From positions 158,262,921 to 158,326,920 of the forward strand of contig JAHLJT010000631.1 of assembly GCA_031308135.1 (NCBI GenBank): a stretch of 64,000 nucleotides of DNA, read 5' to 3'. Both the position numbers and the translations under genes were made by a program. The stretch is from Acheta domesticus (taxonomy: Eukaryota; Arthropoda; Insecta; Orthoptera; Gryllidae). A model generated the notes under the pieces. That model did not search any database. It worked only from the letters and a program-made list of their open reading frames with translations, and was not told where the DNA came from. Of this stretch, positions 44,531 through 56,175 are shown one piece after another; the stretch's first letter is position 1, and each line of letters opens with the position of its first letter.

Positions 44531-45360
44531 TCCAACGAAGAGCTTGGATATTTTGGCTTTGGTTTTACTAACCAAGCATTGAGAGAAGCGAAGGAATATG
44601 TTCTTCAAAGTAAGTAGTTTGTCTTATAGAGCATCTAGATATTTGCTGGTATAGCGTTGGTAAGCCAAGATACTGAGATGCTGTGATTTATAAAGATAAG
44701 AGTGGGCGGCCTTTCAATGGGAAATAATTTTTCTCTAGTGATTTTTGGCAGCACTTCAGTCGAAGAGGTATATTCGCGCAAATAGGGTTGACGATAGTCT
44801 GCGAATTTTTATAATAATAATAGTAATAAAAATGGAATATTTCAGAATGTTTCCCAATTTCCCATTTTCATTTTCAATATATCATACAATTTGAGGACTT
44901 CAAGTACTAGTACCATGCGCCTATGGTCAAACGTGAATGGCATCCCTCATTACACGCCAGTACAAAACGTTGCGTTTAAAAAATGCAAGAAAATATTTCC
45001 ATCTCGGGTTAGACACTTGTTCCATTTTCAAGTTGCTTTACTTCTTAATAAAAAAATATTGGCATTATGGTTAAACAGAGTTTATTACCATTTAGCACAT
45101 ATAATTTCATTATTTGCGATTTCTAGGATCATTATTATCACAAATACATTTCAAAGTGGCTCATTTAGTCGGCTGTTCTATTGAAACTCGTTAAAACACT
45201 TTTCCTTGTACCCTAATACTCTTAGTGGTATTGAAAGTCGTTTTGAGTTTAAAGAATTTGAAATTATTGCGTCTGGATACAATTTTGATCAAAGGGCCGG
45301 TGCACCACTAATAAACGAGTCACGGACCACGAGTGATTTTTACTCCTTCATCCTCGTTTT
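44531..45360. other. AT-rich DNA, nothing recognised
   Basis: AT-rich; a 97-codon plus-strand ORF (44891-45184) has no recognised domain. Confidence 0.45.
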
Positions 45361-45365
45361 CTCCT

Positions 45366-45432
45366 ACACACACACACACACACACACACACACTACACAC
45401 ACATACACACACTCACACACACACACACACAA
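45366..45432. repeat. (CA)n microsatellite, interrupted
   Basis: CA repeats broken by single T-containing steps. It explains a threonine-histidine-rich ORF here. It directly precedes an R1 copy. Confidence 0.95.
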
Positions 45433-45454
45433 CTACACACACCTACGTACCTCT

Positions 45455-45690
45455 ATGTTTTACACTAGCACACATATCGGGAGACCACACGGGAGCTTGG
45501 CACTTGTTCCGGCTCAGGCAAATATCCAGCCAGAGAAGGAAAGCCATGCCACCTGGAGGTGGAAAGCCACACTAGCCAAAGTGTAGGTCGGCGCCGGATC
45601 ACGCAGAAAGGGCGTAACACCCTCACGATACACGGACACGTATGGGACTAACGACCTAAGTAGTTGACGCGCCTGTAATCAATACTTCCT
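45455..45690 (-). repeat. Dispersed repeat family R1, inverted fragment
   Basis: Minus strand: TATTGATTACAGGCGCGTCA, an AACTACTTAGGTCGTTAGTC block, then GATCCGGCGCCGACC, and finally a GTCTCCCGATATGTG block. It matches the 5' half of R1. Confidence 0.65.
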
Positions 45691-45719
45691 CTCTCATCAT
45701 CCCCATCCCCTTTCCTCGC

Positions 45720-46165
45720 TCGACAAGCCGTGGCTGTCGCGTGCCTCCCATCATTCCCTCCCGAAACGCTCCGGGAGCCTCCCGGGCGCCTCGCCGCTTC
45801 CCTTTGACCTCTTGCCCTCTTGATCTCCTTCCGCCCGCGAGCGCGGCGCGCGTAGGAGGCGCGGCTTCAATCAGCGGGGGGGTGGCGCGGGGCGGGGAGG
45901 GGCGGCGGCGGCGGCGGCGCTGGAAAGGAGCGCGCCGGAAGACCCCGCCACGTCCCTATAAATCTCCCGTGACGTCGCTATCGTGTTCCGAATCAATTAA
46001 ACCCCGCGGCACGCCGCGCCACACCGCCCCCGCCCCCCGCCCCCAACCCGTCCCCGCGCCCTCCCTCGCCCGCCGCGCCCTGGAGGCGCTCTGCGCGGAG
46101 GAAAGCAGCGGTCACGGGGGGGGGGAGCGCCAAGGAGGAACGGAGCGATGGCCAGGCGGCCTACC
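45720..46165. promoter_or_regulatory. CpG-rich island with TATA and CRE-like matches
   Basis: Strongly GC-rich. A TATAAAT at about 45957, followed by TGACGTCG at about 45970 and a TCAATTAAA at about 45993, sits in non-repetitive sequence, which could be a core promoter. No transcript or downstream exon is evident. The 168-codon plus-strand and 131-codon minus-strand ORFs overlap and are low-complexity. Confidence 0.3.
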
Positions 46166-47130
46166 AGAATGCCTTTGCTCTCTTCAAGAATCAACAACTG
46201 GCAGGTCGGACGATCACATAGTGTGGAGCGGTTGTAAACATTTTTAAACTCAAAATATACGTAAACCATGTAATGGTAAAGGTAATGATACAGAAAAACT
46301 AGTGTAACGTCCGGCAAGTGTGGTAGTGAGCAAACAGTATTCGTCAGTTGGAAAAAACGTGAAAGGGCTATGATAAGGTATGTGATGCACAAAATCGTGA
46401 AAGTTTGCAGTTTGTTGAAGAAGTAAATTTGTAAAGAAGTAAAATTAATAGAAAGTAAATTTAGTAGAAAAGGGAGTATTTCCTTGAGAGAATTTTGTTA
46501 AACTAGCAATGTGAGAAACAATGAAATGGTTTTCATGTGATATTTTACAGGCTTTTGTTCTTCGGTGTAAAATGAAGTAATCATCTTATTACAAGAGTCG
46601 AAAGATGTGTGTCCCTCAAATGAATAATATTAATTAAATATTTAGACATTTTAGTCTGATAAAAAAGAAGCCTTATCAATAAAAAGCAATTTTCTATTCA
46701 GTTTATTTTATGACGTTTTGTAAACAAATGATAACAAAAAATTATGTCATTGAAAGACCGGAGCTTGAAGTGCAGGTTTTGAAAAAAAAATCTTGAAAAA
46801 TATTCCTGAAGAAAATATATTAAACTGTTGTATTAAATAGTATTATGTACATTGCAATGTTTTGAAATACACATAATTGTACAAATCATACAGGTTTATA
46901 TATTTTCCGCACATTTTAATAATATTTCATTCATTCGACTATTACATTACATCTTTAGACAAAGAAGTTTTACCCTCATCACTTCTCATATGGATTATTT
47001 ATGTCAAAAACTATTTGTTAATGAACACGTACCTAATAAAGAACATTCAATTGTACATCCAATTCATTAACATACAAATAATAAACCCAATATAACGGTT
47101 CCTGAGTATCGATTGACGTATAAAGCAGTG
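46165..47130. other. AT-rich DNA, nothing recognised
   Basis: AT-rich; two overlapping 72-codon ORFs are not credible. Confidence 0.5.
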
Positions 47131-47895
47131 TTTCCCTGAGCCACTCGTGCGGTGCCGCCCGCCCGTGTACGGCGCTCCCCTCCTTCCGCGTGCTTTTAAT
47201 ACCGCGGGGCGCTATCTCGCTGACGTGCGCCATTCGTCTTGGCAACAGGCCGTGCCCGCCCGCGCCTGCCTGCACCCCGTCTCCACCAACCGCACCCACG
47301 GCCACCACCGCCTCCATCTCTGCCCGGCCCCCGCCAAAGTCTCCACGACCCCGTCGCCCTTACATGTCCGCATTTACAACCACTCCCACATCGCCGCCAC
47401 CGCCAACGTCGCCTCTTCTATCGATGCAACGTACCGACGAAACTGCTTTTATCGCTATCACCATCAGCGTCATCACCACCACCACCTCTACCGCAGTCTT
47501 TTCTGCCAACGACATTCATCATCGCTTCCGTCGCCACATTCACCACTACCACTCCCAACGACACCACCGAGCCCAACGACATCGCCGCTTCTGATCCCAA
47601 CGGCGGCAACCGACCCCACTGCCACCGATCGCAATCACCACCACCACTCCCAGTACACCCGCCTCTCACGCCGACGCCGCTGCCTCCACCTCCGCCCACA
47701 ATCTCCATCACCCACCATCAATGCTCATCACCCGCCCCCGCCATCACCGCCAGGAGCGTCCGTGCATGGGGAGGCGGCGTCGTGGCGCGTGGCGAGCAGA
47801 GGCGGCCAGCGCGGGGCGAGGGAGCTCCGGCCGATGCGGCCGCAGATTAGCGCCCGGTGCGTTGCAGTGCCCCCGCGCTCCCGAACGATATTATT
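47130..47895. repeat. GC-rich island with CCACCR-type simple sequence
   Basis: From about 47230 to 47760 the plus strand is made of loose CCACCACC, CCGCC and CATCACC words, a degenerate C/A-rich low-complexity tract. It produces plus-strand ORFs of 264, 203 and 134 codons in three frames, rich in proline, histidine, serine and threonine. The left edge (47130-47230) and the right edge (47760-47895) are ordinary CpG-rich DNA. Confidence 0.65.
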
Positions 47896-49840
47896 AGAAC
47901 GGCATCCTTCTTCTGGAGGAAAACAGCAAGACCAGGGATGAATTAAATAGAGTGGTAGGAGATTGTGATCTGATCAATTTAATTGCTTGTAAGGGGCTGT
48001 CACGGGAGGACACACATTCGATCGAAGGAAAAGAAATTTTTTTGGCATTTGAAGTGAATCAATTAAATCAATACTATCGATGGTAACGCGTTACAGAGGT
48101 GTTCTGAAAGAAAGTGCTTGAAAGTCTGACGGGGAGAGTTAAAAACGAACAATAGTTCTGTCGTTGATGGACAAGAATGAAATGATGAGCAAAATGCTTT
48201 GAAAACAATTGTTTTCAACAAATAGTTTCACAACCTTATTATTACTACTTTATCCCGAATAATAACTAAAGTATTGTCTTGTACTAAAGAATAGCTCCTC
48301 ATTTGCCAAATGGAACAGACATTCCGTTATCCAATATTGTTTATTAGCTTAATTATTAATTAACATGGTAAAAGACCTTCAATATGTTCGAGTTTCACAA
48401 AGTTTGTAAGTAAGTCTAATTACTCACAAAATTGTCAATTATCTGATCTAGTAAACACGTCGTGTTAAAACGTATTTACCGATATTCGTAGTTCAAGTTT
48501 AAGGAATTTTTTGTTCTATTGGCAATTTTAATAGTTCCCAGGATAGAAATTTATCAAAACAAACAATTTTTAATGCAATGTGTTGTATATTGAATTGGGA
48601 CATGAATGGTACGGTGGCATTGGGACCGAGAACTGTCTGATGGCTTATGTCGATTTACAATTGGCATGAGGAAGACTTGCAAATGAAGCTGTGAGGTAAT
48701 ATGTACAGAACTTCTCACAATAAATGTTACCATCTTTTAGGGCAATGTATAAGAGTCGACGATGATCACAGTTTCGCCAATGAGCACATCGTGGGAAATT
48801 ACACATGTGAATTTTGCCTTTGAATCTTCGGCAACCTGCATGTCCAGGGTGTTGTGCAGGTACATTGACTCTCCTTATGGCGTCAAAAAGTGATCTCGGG
48901 TACACATATACATAACGAGTTGTCTAACAATTTTTAATTTCCATATGTGTAATTCCGTTATATGAAATTTCCCAGTGTATGTTCATTGGCAAAAACAATC
49001 ATTTTCGACTCCTGTACTTCCCCAAACAGTTTCTAACATTGGTTCTTAAACAAGCGCGTGTTGCATGCAATCAGTCACAAATTGCGGTGCTTCCAGCCAA
49101 CCATAAAGCAAAGTCAGTTGCAGAAATCCGTTGCATCCTTGATTGTTCACGAACAGGAACACCCAGATCGCTAAAGAGTTGACTCTACTTAAGTGTTTAT
49201 CTTTTAACCGGCATCATTTCGCCAAAATAGGTAGTGTTGCTTAGTAACTGTAAAGATGAAATGTTGTGACTCTTGATGTCAATAATACTGCATACATAAT
49301 ACATATTTTTTAATTTGGTCCTGACAAAAAGAGACTCCTCAAACCGTCAACAAATTATTTTTCAAAAAAATTCATTTGTACTTCACAAAGAGACCACGTG
49401 TAAAATATTTTAATAATAATATTATTCCTACATTAAAAGCGTTAGTGATAAGTCCATTTTTTATATTTGTCACACATTATTGCTATTATTCAGTTTCACA
49501 TGAAGAATTATAATATAGTACATCTACTGCATATTTATGTCTGATTGCTATGAACTGAGCAGTAGTGCACTTTCAGGATTAGGTAGTTTGAATGGAAAAA
49601 ACCTTGCTTTTCTTTGCTATAAAAAGCATATGACATATTGACGCATCCCTCAGGCAACATCGTAGTGTCTTCTACGCTACATTCCAGATCGTGAAATTGC
49701 ATTCTAAATATTTCATTTAGAACATCAAATACGACTCTTCATTTTAGTTCTTCCCCTGCTTCTAGTTTCTCCCTCCTCATTTTATTACAAAATTTTTGAT
49801 GAGACCTTCTTACTTGCGCCCCCTGTCACATAATGCCCTC
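47895..49840. other. AT-rich DNA with one unexplained GC-balanced segment
   Basis: The segment 48600-49190 is GC-balanced, carries an 86-codon minus-strand ORF (48645-48905) with a notable Cys/His content, and shares a block (48913-49010) with 19861-19960. It may be part of an unclassified repeat. The rest is AT-rich without recognised features. Confidence 0.4.
48645..48905 (-). CDS. Unrecognised Cys/His-rich ORF, doubtful
   Basis: An 86-codon minus-strand ORF with the spaced pattern HPGHAGC...HMC...C-H-C-H and IYCEKFCTYY. I do not recognise it. The text before its start also shows partly protein-like readings broken by stops. Together with the neighbouring block shared with 19.86 kb, this suggests a fragment of a mobile-element protein rather than a host gene. 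It may be chance. Confidence 0.15.
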   Translation of the reverse strand: MYPRSLFDAIRRVNVPAQHPGHAGCRRFKGKIHMCNFPRCAHWRNCDHRRLLYIALKDGNIYCEKFCTYYLTASFASLPHANCKST

Positions 49841-50320
49841 GCTCCCCTGACAGCCGACTGAAACTGATGAAGCGTGTCAGCTCATGGAAATGCTCGTGCC
49901 AGGGGAGAGCGCAGGCAGCCTTCATAACGGTTATGAGGGAAATAATAAAAAAGCGTGCGAGTGGCAAGCGCGTCGCCCTCTCGCGCGCAGCTTTGGGCTC
50001 CGTGGCGGGCGCGGGGCTGCGAAGGGCGCAGGTGGAGGAGGAGGAGGAGCCAATGAATAAACCAGACCCCCGCGCGCCCCAGGCCGCCTCGGGGCGCGAG
50101 GCGAGGGCGCAGGTGAGGACGGGCGGGGCGGGGCGGGGCAGGGCGTCCGCGCACGCGGGCCACGGGGCACGGGCGGGGGGCGGAAGGCGAGCGCGCGGGC
50201 TGGCGGCCGCACGGGCTTTGTACCCGTATGTCGAGCGGTGCAAATCGCGAACACGTCAGGTTGGATTTGCGGCGGGCAAAGCGGGATCAGGAACGCGTTC
50301 CCTCGCGTGATTACTAATGT
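49840..50320. promoter_or_regulatory. CpG-rich island, candidate regulatory block
   Basis: The left part (49860-50070) is non-repetitive, with an ATAACGGTTATG inverted motif at about 49923; the right part is GC-rich simple sequence. Four overlapping ORFs of 93-152 codons on both strands show that the ORFs are compositional. Confidence 0.3.
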
Positions 50321-50620
50321 CTTGTTTGTGAAAGTTTCTGTTGTCTTGTGTTGTGAAGCGGACAATAACATAAGAAAGAAAAGTGAAGGGCCAAGTTAGA
50401 AAATGTGGTGTTAGAAAATCAAGCGTTAAATTTAAAAATATTATTTTCAGGAGAAATATCTCACGTATGTAATATCTTCAAATGTTTAAAGGTTATAAAA
50501 TTATTTGATGCAAGAACTGTATATGTGGTTGCTAACGCCAATGCTGTGCATGCGACCAAAAAAATGAAGCTTTTTAAAAAAATGTTTTCAGAACTATAAC
50601 CGTATATAATTCTTCATGTT
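50320..50620. other. AT-rich DNA, nothing recognised
   Basis: AT-rich; a 64-codon ORF is not credible. Confidence 0.5.
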
Positions 50621-50627
50621 GTTATTG

Positions 50628-50664
<37 letters not shown>
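50621..50664. repeat. (TTA)n microsatellite
   Basis: Tandem TTA/TTG then pure TTA triplets. Read in frame they give a leucine run in a small ORF. Confidence 0.95.
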
Positions 50665-53600
50665 TAATACTCTACTTCAGGACTAAAGATATTATGAGTC
50701 GGTTGAATATAAAATGTACTCCAGGCTGCAACGAGCATCCTAAGAAGCAGATTGACGGTCTGTCAGCGCCTCTACAATACTTTGCCCAAAATGTGAGCTG
50801 TTCCAAATAAAGCAATGTCTTGTCCTTTCGAGATATTTGAATGATCTGGGAATTTAGCCAATGGCAACTTGTGCCTACTTATGAAATTATTTGTTTTCAC
50901 TGATTGTAATGAAGCAGAGTAAACAGAAACAAAAAAAATCAAGAAACCAAAAAAAAGCGTAGACAAATCACTCTAAAATTGCTCCATCCGTATTGGTAGG
51001 TTTAAAAGTGATATTTAGCTCAAAATTAATGTAAAAATAATCGATATTCAACATCTGTATTACAATAAACGATTATGAAAAGAAGAGACTGATAAGTACA
51101 TTAGTTCACCCACATTTGAATTATGTAAACCAAAACGTGCAATCCAAATACTATAGGCGAAATAAAACTATCACGCTCATCTACCACTCATATACAGGAA
51201 ATTTTTAATTTCTTTGGTTTCTCTTCCTTTTTCTGAAATACCTCGTTTCACCTGCGTTATCAGTATCAACACAAATATTATCAACATTCTTAATATCGCC
51301 TCCGCTCCGTAATAATTCGTTCAGGCTCGTGTGAAATACATTCACTGCCTTCGAATAAATGTAATAAAACTTCTACTGACGAAGTATTTTCTGGTTGATT
51401 AAATTGTACAATCATGTATTCCTCGTATTGTCATGATTTCGTATTATCATGTATTTCTCGTAAAATAGTATCATAGTTGTAAGAAATATCTTTCTGAAAG
51501 AGCATGTCACTGAGGAAATTTTCCAAGTGTATTTACTTTTGTAAATATGTAATATTAGTATACTATGATACTTAACAGAAGTATACTACAGTATATATTA
51601 TAAAATATTTGAATACAAAAATAGAATATTAGTAACCAGATGTCAGTATTTTTCCGTAAAGAAATTGCAACCAAAGTACACGATGTATATCGGATGCAAT
51701 GAAGAGTAAATTTTGATAGTGACAGGTTTTGTGGTTCTGAATTATTTAAATCGATTTTCAAAGATGTTTTCATTCAAAAATTTGTCTTTTAAATGAGTAT
51801 TCATTAATATACGATAATTACGATACAATACGATAATAAATTGCATTAAAATAGTATAAATTACGTATTGTTACATTTCATTTATTAATTACACTTCATT
51901 TATTTGAAAAATCTACCATCAAAGTAGTCCGGAATGTTATAATACTGTATCTTGCATTGTCGTTGCAATGTTAATAAGCAGAGATGTTAGGAGAAAAGTT
52001 ATGCGACAAATGCTCATTTTTCATCATATTTTATACGTTCACTCATGCAAGTGTACTAATTTTACGTGGATAATTTTAGTTTCTAACCATGTATTTCAAG
52101 AGAATAATCAAGGTATATGAACTCAAATACATATTAATTGTTTCTATTTTTCTTAATAAAATACTAATCGTTACTACTCTCACAAAACCTCTCAGGAATT
52201 TTGATTTGTTAATATAGACGTGGCTTACAAATGTGCATTAAAATGCTATAGTTTTTCAAAAAACAAATTCTAAACTTTATCAGCGTTTAATATGTTATAA
52301 AGTCGACAAATACAGGTTAAATTTTGGTTGGAATTTTTGTGATTGAAAAATGTTTCGAAAGAATGATGCGATTGGGATTAATAAATAAATAATTATTGAG
52401 TGACGTTTTTAAAAGAGTCACCAATTGCCATAACAAGTGACAAGTTAATACATTTAATTTGTAATCGCGATTCCACTAAATAGTTACAAGTTACGTATAT
52501 CTGCAAACATTTTATAGCTTTCAGTTTATTTAAGATAATAAAAATGCAACATACAGCATGCAAGCCCATATTTCACTTAGTGCAATGAAACACTGTGAAC
52601 CTTTAGCACGTAGATACATTGTCGTTTTTCTTGCTTGTTCATTACAGGACATCTACAAACCAATCTTACCTCTTCCAGTAATCTACATGTGCTTTTAGAT
52701 GGCATTGCAAAGCAAGTCGTTTGTACAGGAACTTGTGAATCTGATACACTGTTAGTCATTGTTTCCTCCAAATTAAGGCCCTTCCCTGTAGCATGGTACC
52801 AACTAAATTGCTAAATATTAATATAATTCATTCGGAGTTAAGATATTTGCGTTCCATTGGCAATGGTTATGTATCTAACAAAACACTAAGATAAGTAATA
52901 ATGATATGATTGAAAATATTCTTGAATAAGTAAACAGATTAGAGATCAAGATCTCGTAGACAATTCATAAACTCTGAAGTTCTGTTCACGTTTCCTATGC
53001 TTCCATTTTCGAGAATCCTTATAAAACATTCATTTCATGGAACGCATATTCTCATTTTCTTTAGATATTTTATATATTTTGACTTTCCGTGATATGAAAA
53101 TGCAAGCTTTCTGCAAGTCCATGTTACTCTTGTTGAAGAAGAAATTCGTTTATCTTTAAAGGCAATGTACTAGTAAGAGTTCTAATTTCTGTTGGCCTTT
53201 AGTAAACGCCTCTCTTTAAATCCATAACATCATAGCTTTATCCTCATTGCTGAATCGTCATTATCACTGCCCAACTCGACTCTAGGTGACTGAAGTACCA
53301 AATCTATTTCATTGCAGGTATCGATATCCTTGCACTTCTTGGAATATAAGTCTGGTTCTCCTTGTTATAACCACCTTAAAAGCTGTTCCGTGCTATCTCT
53401 GATAAAGAAAAATACTTCAGTAAATTGAAATTCGTTCAATATGCTTTAAATATTATTTTCAAGACTTAAAAATCTCTAAATGACATACTTCATCACGCAC
53501 TACAATTTATCATACATTATAACTTTCAACTGCTAAATGACAAGCTAATAAATATTTTAAGCACCAGTTCTCTTTATATCTATTAATTTCTATTAACTTC

Positions 53601-54100
53601 AGAGGGTTAGTGTATTGTAAAATATTTCAATACAAATATTCGTCGACACAATAGTTCATGGAATATTTGTACTCTTATCTGCTCCGCATTGCTGGAAATC
53701 AATGCACTTCTGTATGAAAATTTTAGTTACGATGCAACAAAAGTTTCCAGACTAAATCCCAGGTTTACTAACATAAAGTCAACAGTATATTGAGTATATT
53801 GTGCAGGATAACTACTCTGAACGTTGAAAAACCAAATCATAATATCATTTTAGAGCACATCAAAAACAAATAAAGTTGGGTATGATATATCATACGCTGG
53901 GCTATAATGTGAGGTCGTAAATAACTAGATGCAGTTGCCAATAAAGCATACTATCACGAGAAGCTTTGTTTATGCAGCAAATTATTTTTTTAAATTAGAG
54001 TCCTCTGGAATACGCGCAATTTTTTCTAATAAGAGCCCCAAATGCTTTTTTAATTTTATTGGCCCATTACCTTCCGTACACACCATTTCCTCAACAAATT
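50665..54100. other. AT-rich DNA, nothing recognised
   Basis: The longest featureless block: about 3.4 kb of AT-rich sequence, with ORFs under 75 codons and none recognised. Confidence 0.5.
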
Positions 54101-54500
54101 GAACGTCAGTACGCGCGCCGGAATTCAACGCTGCGATCGTTATTGTAATTATTTTTTTACTGATTGCCGTATTCATTATCTTACTTCGAATCAACAAGCC
54201 GTGGTTGTAATTGCATTTTCGTGAGTCGTGTTCTCTCCGTTTTTCTCCTTTTTTGCCTTAATATTAAGGGCGCGGCCGCTTCGAGGCAGCCGAGAGCGCT
54301 GTCCGGTTTGTTGCTTGCTCTAATAAAATTACAACGTGGGCAGCTTTTATTTCGGCGCCGACAGCGAATAAGGCCAGGGGCTGCAGGCGGCAGTGCGGGG
54401 AGCGCGGGGGCGTGGCGGAGAGCGGAACGCTGCGACCAAGGAAGAGCAGGTGGGGGGGGGGGCGCACGGGGCGGGTAGCGTAGCAAGGCGGGACGAAAAC
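54100..54500. promoter_or_regulatory. Island with homeodomain-type motifs, candidate regulatory block
   Basis: The left part (54100-54350) mixes GC-rich words with TAATTAT (about 54146), TTGTAATTGC (about 54205) and AATAAAATT (about 54320). It is non-repetitive. The right part (54350-54480) is GC-rich. ORFs on both strands overlap. Regulatory role inferred. Confidence 0.3.
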
Positions 54501-55325
54501 GGTGGAGTCGATTGGTGATTGCCCATGAAGAAGGATTTGTTTGGCAAAATTGTACAGGAGAGAGCTTTTAATTCCATTTTGCAATGGTTAACACGTGCCA
54601 AGTGAAGGTAATGTAGTACGTACTGTAGGAACGTGGTTTAATGCAATTTTGTTTCTTGACCATTTCGTTGACTGTGCGGAGATTAGTATAATAATGAATG
54701 AAAAGTTCCAATGTATTTTCGAAATTTTGGTATAAAAGTAACGGTAAAAACGCCAAATTTAACTCCCGATTCCTACTATAATCACGAGTAGATTTGCAGA
54801 CTAGCTCCAATCCAAATATTTTGTATTGAAAGTAGATCTTATCAAATGACTCATTTTTCAGAGAAAAAATTGAAGGTTTAAATGTTACAGCTATTGAGGA
54901 CTTTCTTTCATCAATTGTTTGAAACTGAAGAAGTAAAATTAATTAAAGATAATAGCATTTATTCACTCAACAAATTACGTTCCATGACTTCACAATGAAA
55001 CTAAGATTTGTCCGACAACCTTGTTTGAAATAATTCTTGTGTTATTTTAGTAAATACAAGAGTGAAAATTTAATACAAATTATGAAAAACTGTTGGTTTC
55101 AAAATTTCGTTCAAAAACTTTTTGTAAAATTTATAAACAAATACGTTAAAAATATAAAATACGTATTTATTGTTTTCTTTTTGAAGTAATTAATTCTTGT
55201 GAATACTGTCTGTAGTATACCCCAAATCATTCTATTACGTTGTTTCTTCAAATATTATAGAGTGTGACTGAGTATTATTTTTTAGTGATTCCATTATTGA
55301 GTATCATACGTGTGTATATTACATT
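54500..55325. other. AT-rich DNA, nothing recognised
   Basis: AT-rich spacer; no gene seen. Confidence 0.5.
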
Positions 55326-55665
55326 CCTGGAGTTGACGGTGTTCATCCGCTGGAAAGTGAGATACAACACGCACTTTCACCTCCAGGTGTCTTAGAGGAG
55401 TACGTGTAAGTGTTTATGTATGAGTGTGCGTGAGTGTGTATGAGGGGGGAGTAGGGTGAACAATTAGGATAGGGAGATTTTTGCCCGGTCTGAGGCCCGC
55501 TCGCAGGAGTGTCGCTCCAAAACTTATCAAGTATTGATCGGACAACACATGGAAACACTCATCAGAGCAGCCAGTCGTTAGAATTCGTCTCAAGACGATG
55601 GTTGAATTTGACACAGCTAGTGCTGAAAATCCTCCACCGTTGGGATTCGACCACTAGTACATTCC
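55325..55665 (+). repeat. Dispersed repeat family R1, 3' two thirds
   Basis: Shares GTTCATCCGCTGGAAAGTGA-type sequence, an ACCTCCAGGTGTCTTAG block and a GTCTGAGGCCCGC block, and ends CTAGTGCTGAAAATCCTCC then GTTGGGATTCGACC. It supplies the clearest 3' end of the family. A plausible B-box-like GATTCGACC lies at about 55640. Confidence 0.65.
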
Positions 55666-55729
55666 GGTCAATGGTGCTGCACAGGCGACGCCACATTTTG
55701 GAGGAGCATGGGATAATTCGTTATCGACT

Positions 55730-55992
55730 CGAGGCCAGCAACTGCGGAGAAAACTGCCGGGGCAGCAGAAAGCGACGGGGGCAAGCGGCGATGCAGGCAG
55801 CGCAGCCGAGGGCGGCGCGGTGGGGCAGCTGCGGGCGGGGCCAAGAGGCTCCATTAGCTGCGACCCCGGCGGCGTCGCCCCGGCAGGTCGCAACCCCCGA
55901 CCTCCGCCAAGCAACTCGTCGCTTCATAAATGAACAACGGCGCCGCGCAGCCCCAAGGAATCGAATGGCCGTGGGGAGCGCCGGCGCGGCAC

Positions 55993-56087
<95 letters not shown>

Positions 56088-56175
56088 GCCGACCCCTCCG
56101 GCCAGACGGACGCCTTCCACGCCGCTGCGCTTGGTTATCGAAATGCTCGCTTTCGTTTCTGATGCGCACCGGCAA
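55730..56175. other. CpG-rich island containing a pure CGC array
   Basis: GC-rich block around the (CGC)31 array. Six-frame ORFs give polyarginine, polyalanine and polyglycine runs on both strands, so no frame is favoured. If it is a 5' exon or UTR, its gene is not visible in this window. Confidence 0.5.
55995..56087. repeat. (CGC)31 perfect trinucleotide repeat
   Basis: Ninety-three bases of uninterrupted CGC (CGG on the other strand) without a single change. Repeats of this purity and length are usually length-variable. Confidence 0.98.

Noticed and set aside
45950..46010. Definite RNA polymerase II promoter (TATAAAT, TGACGTCG)
   Set aside because: Motifs alone in GC-rich DNA are weak evidence; no downstream exon is visible, so it is left as a low-confidence candidate within the island.
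47147..47941. 264-codon proline/histidine-rich ORF
   Set aside because: Degenerate CCACC-type simple sequence gives open frames in all three plus-strand phases; the frame shows no conserved domain.
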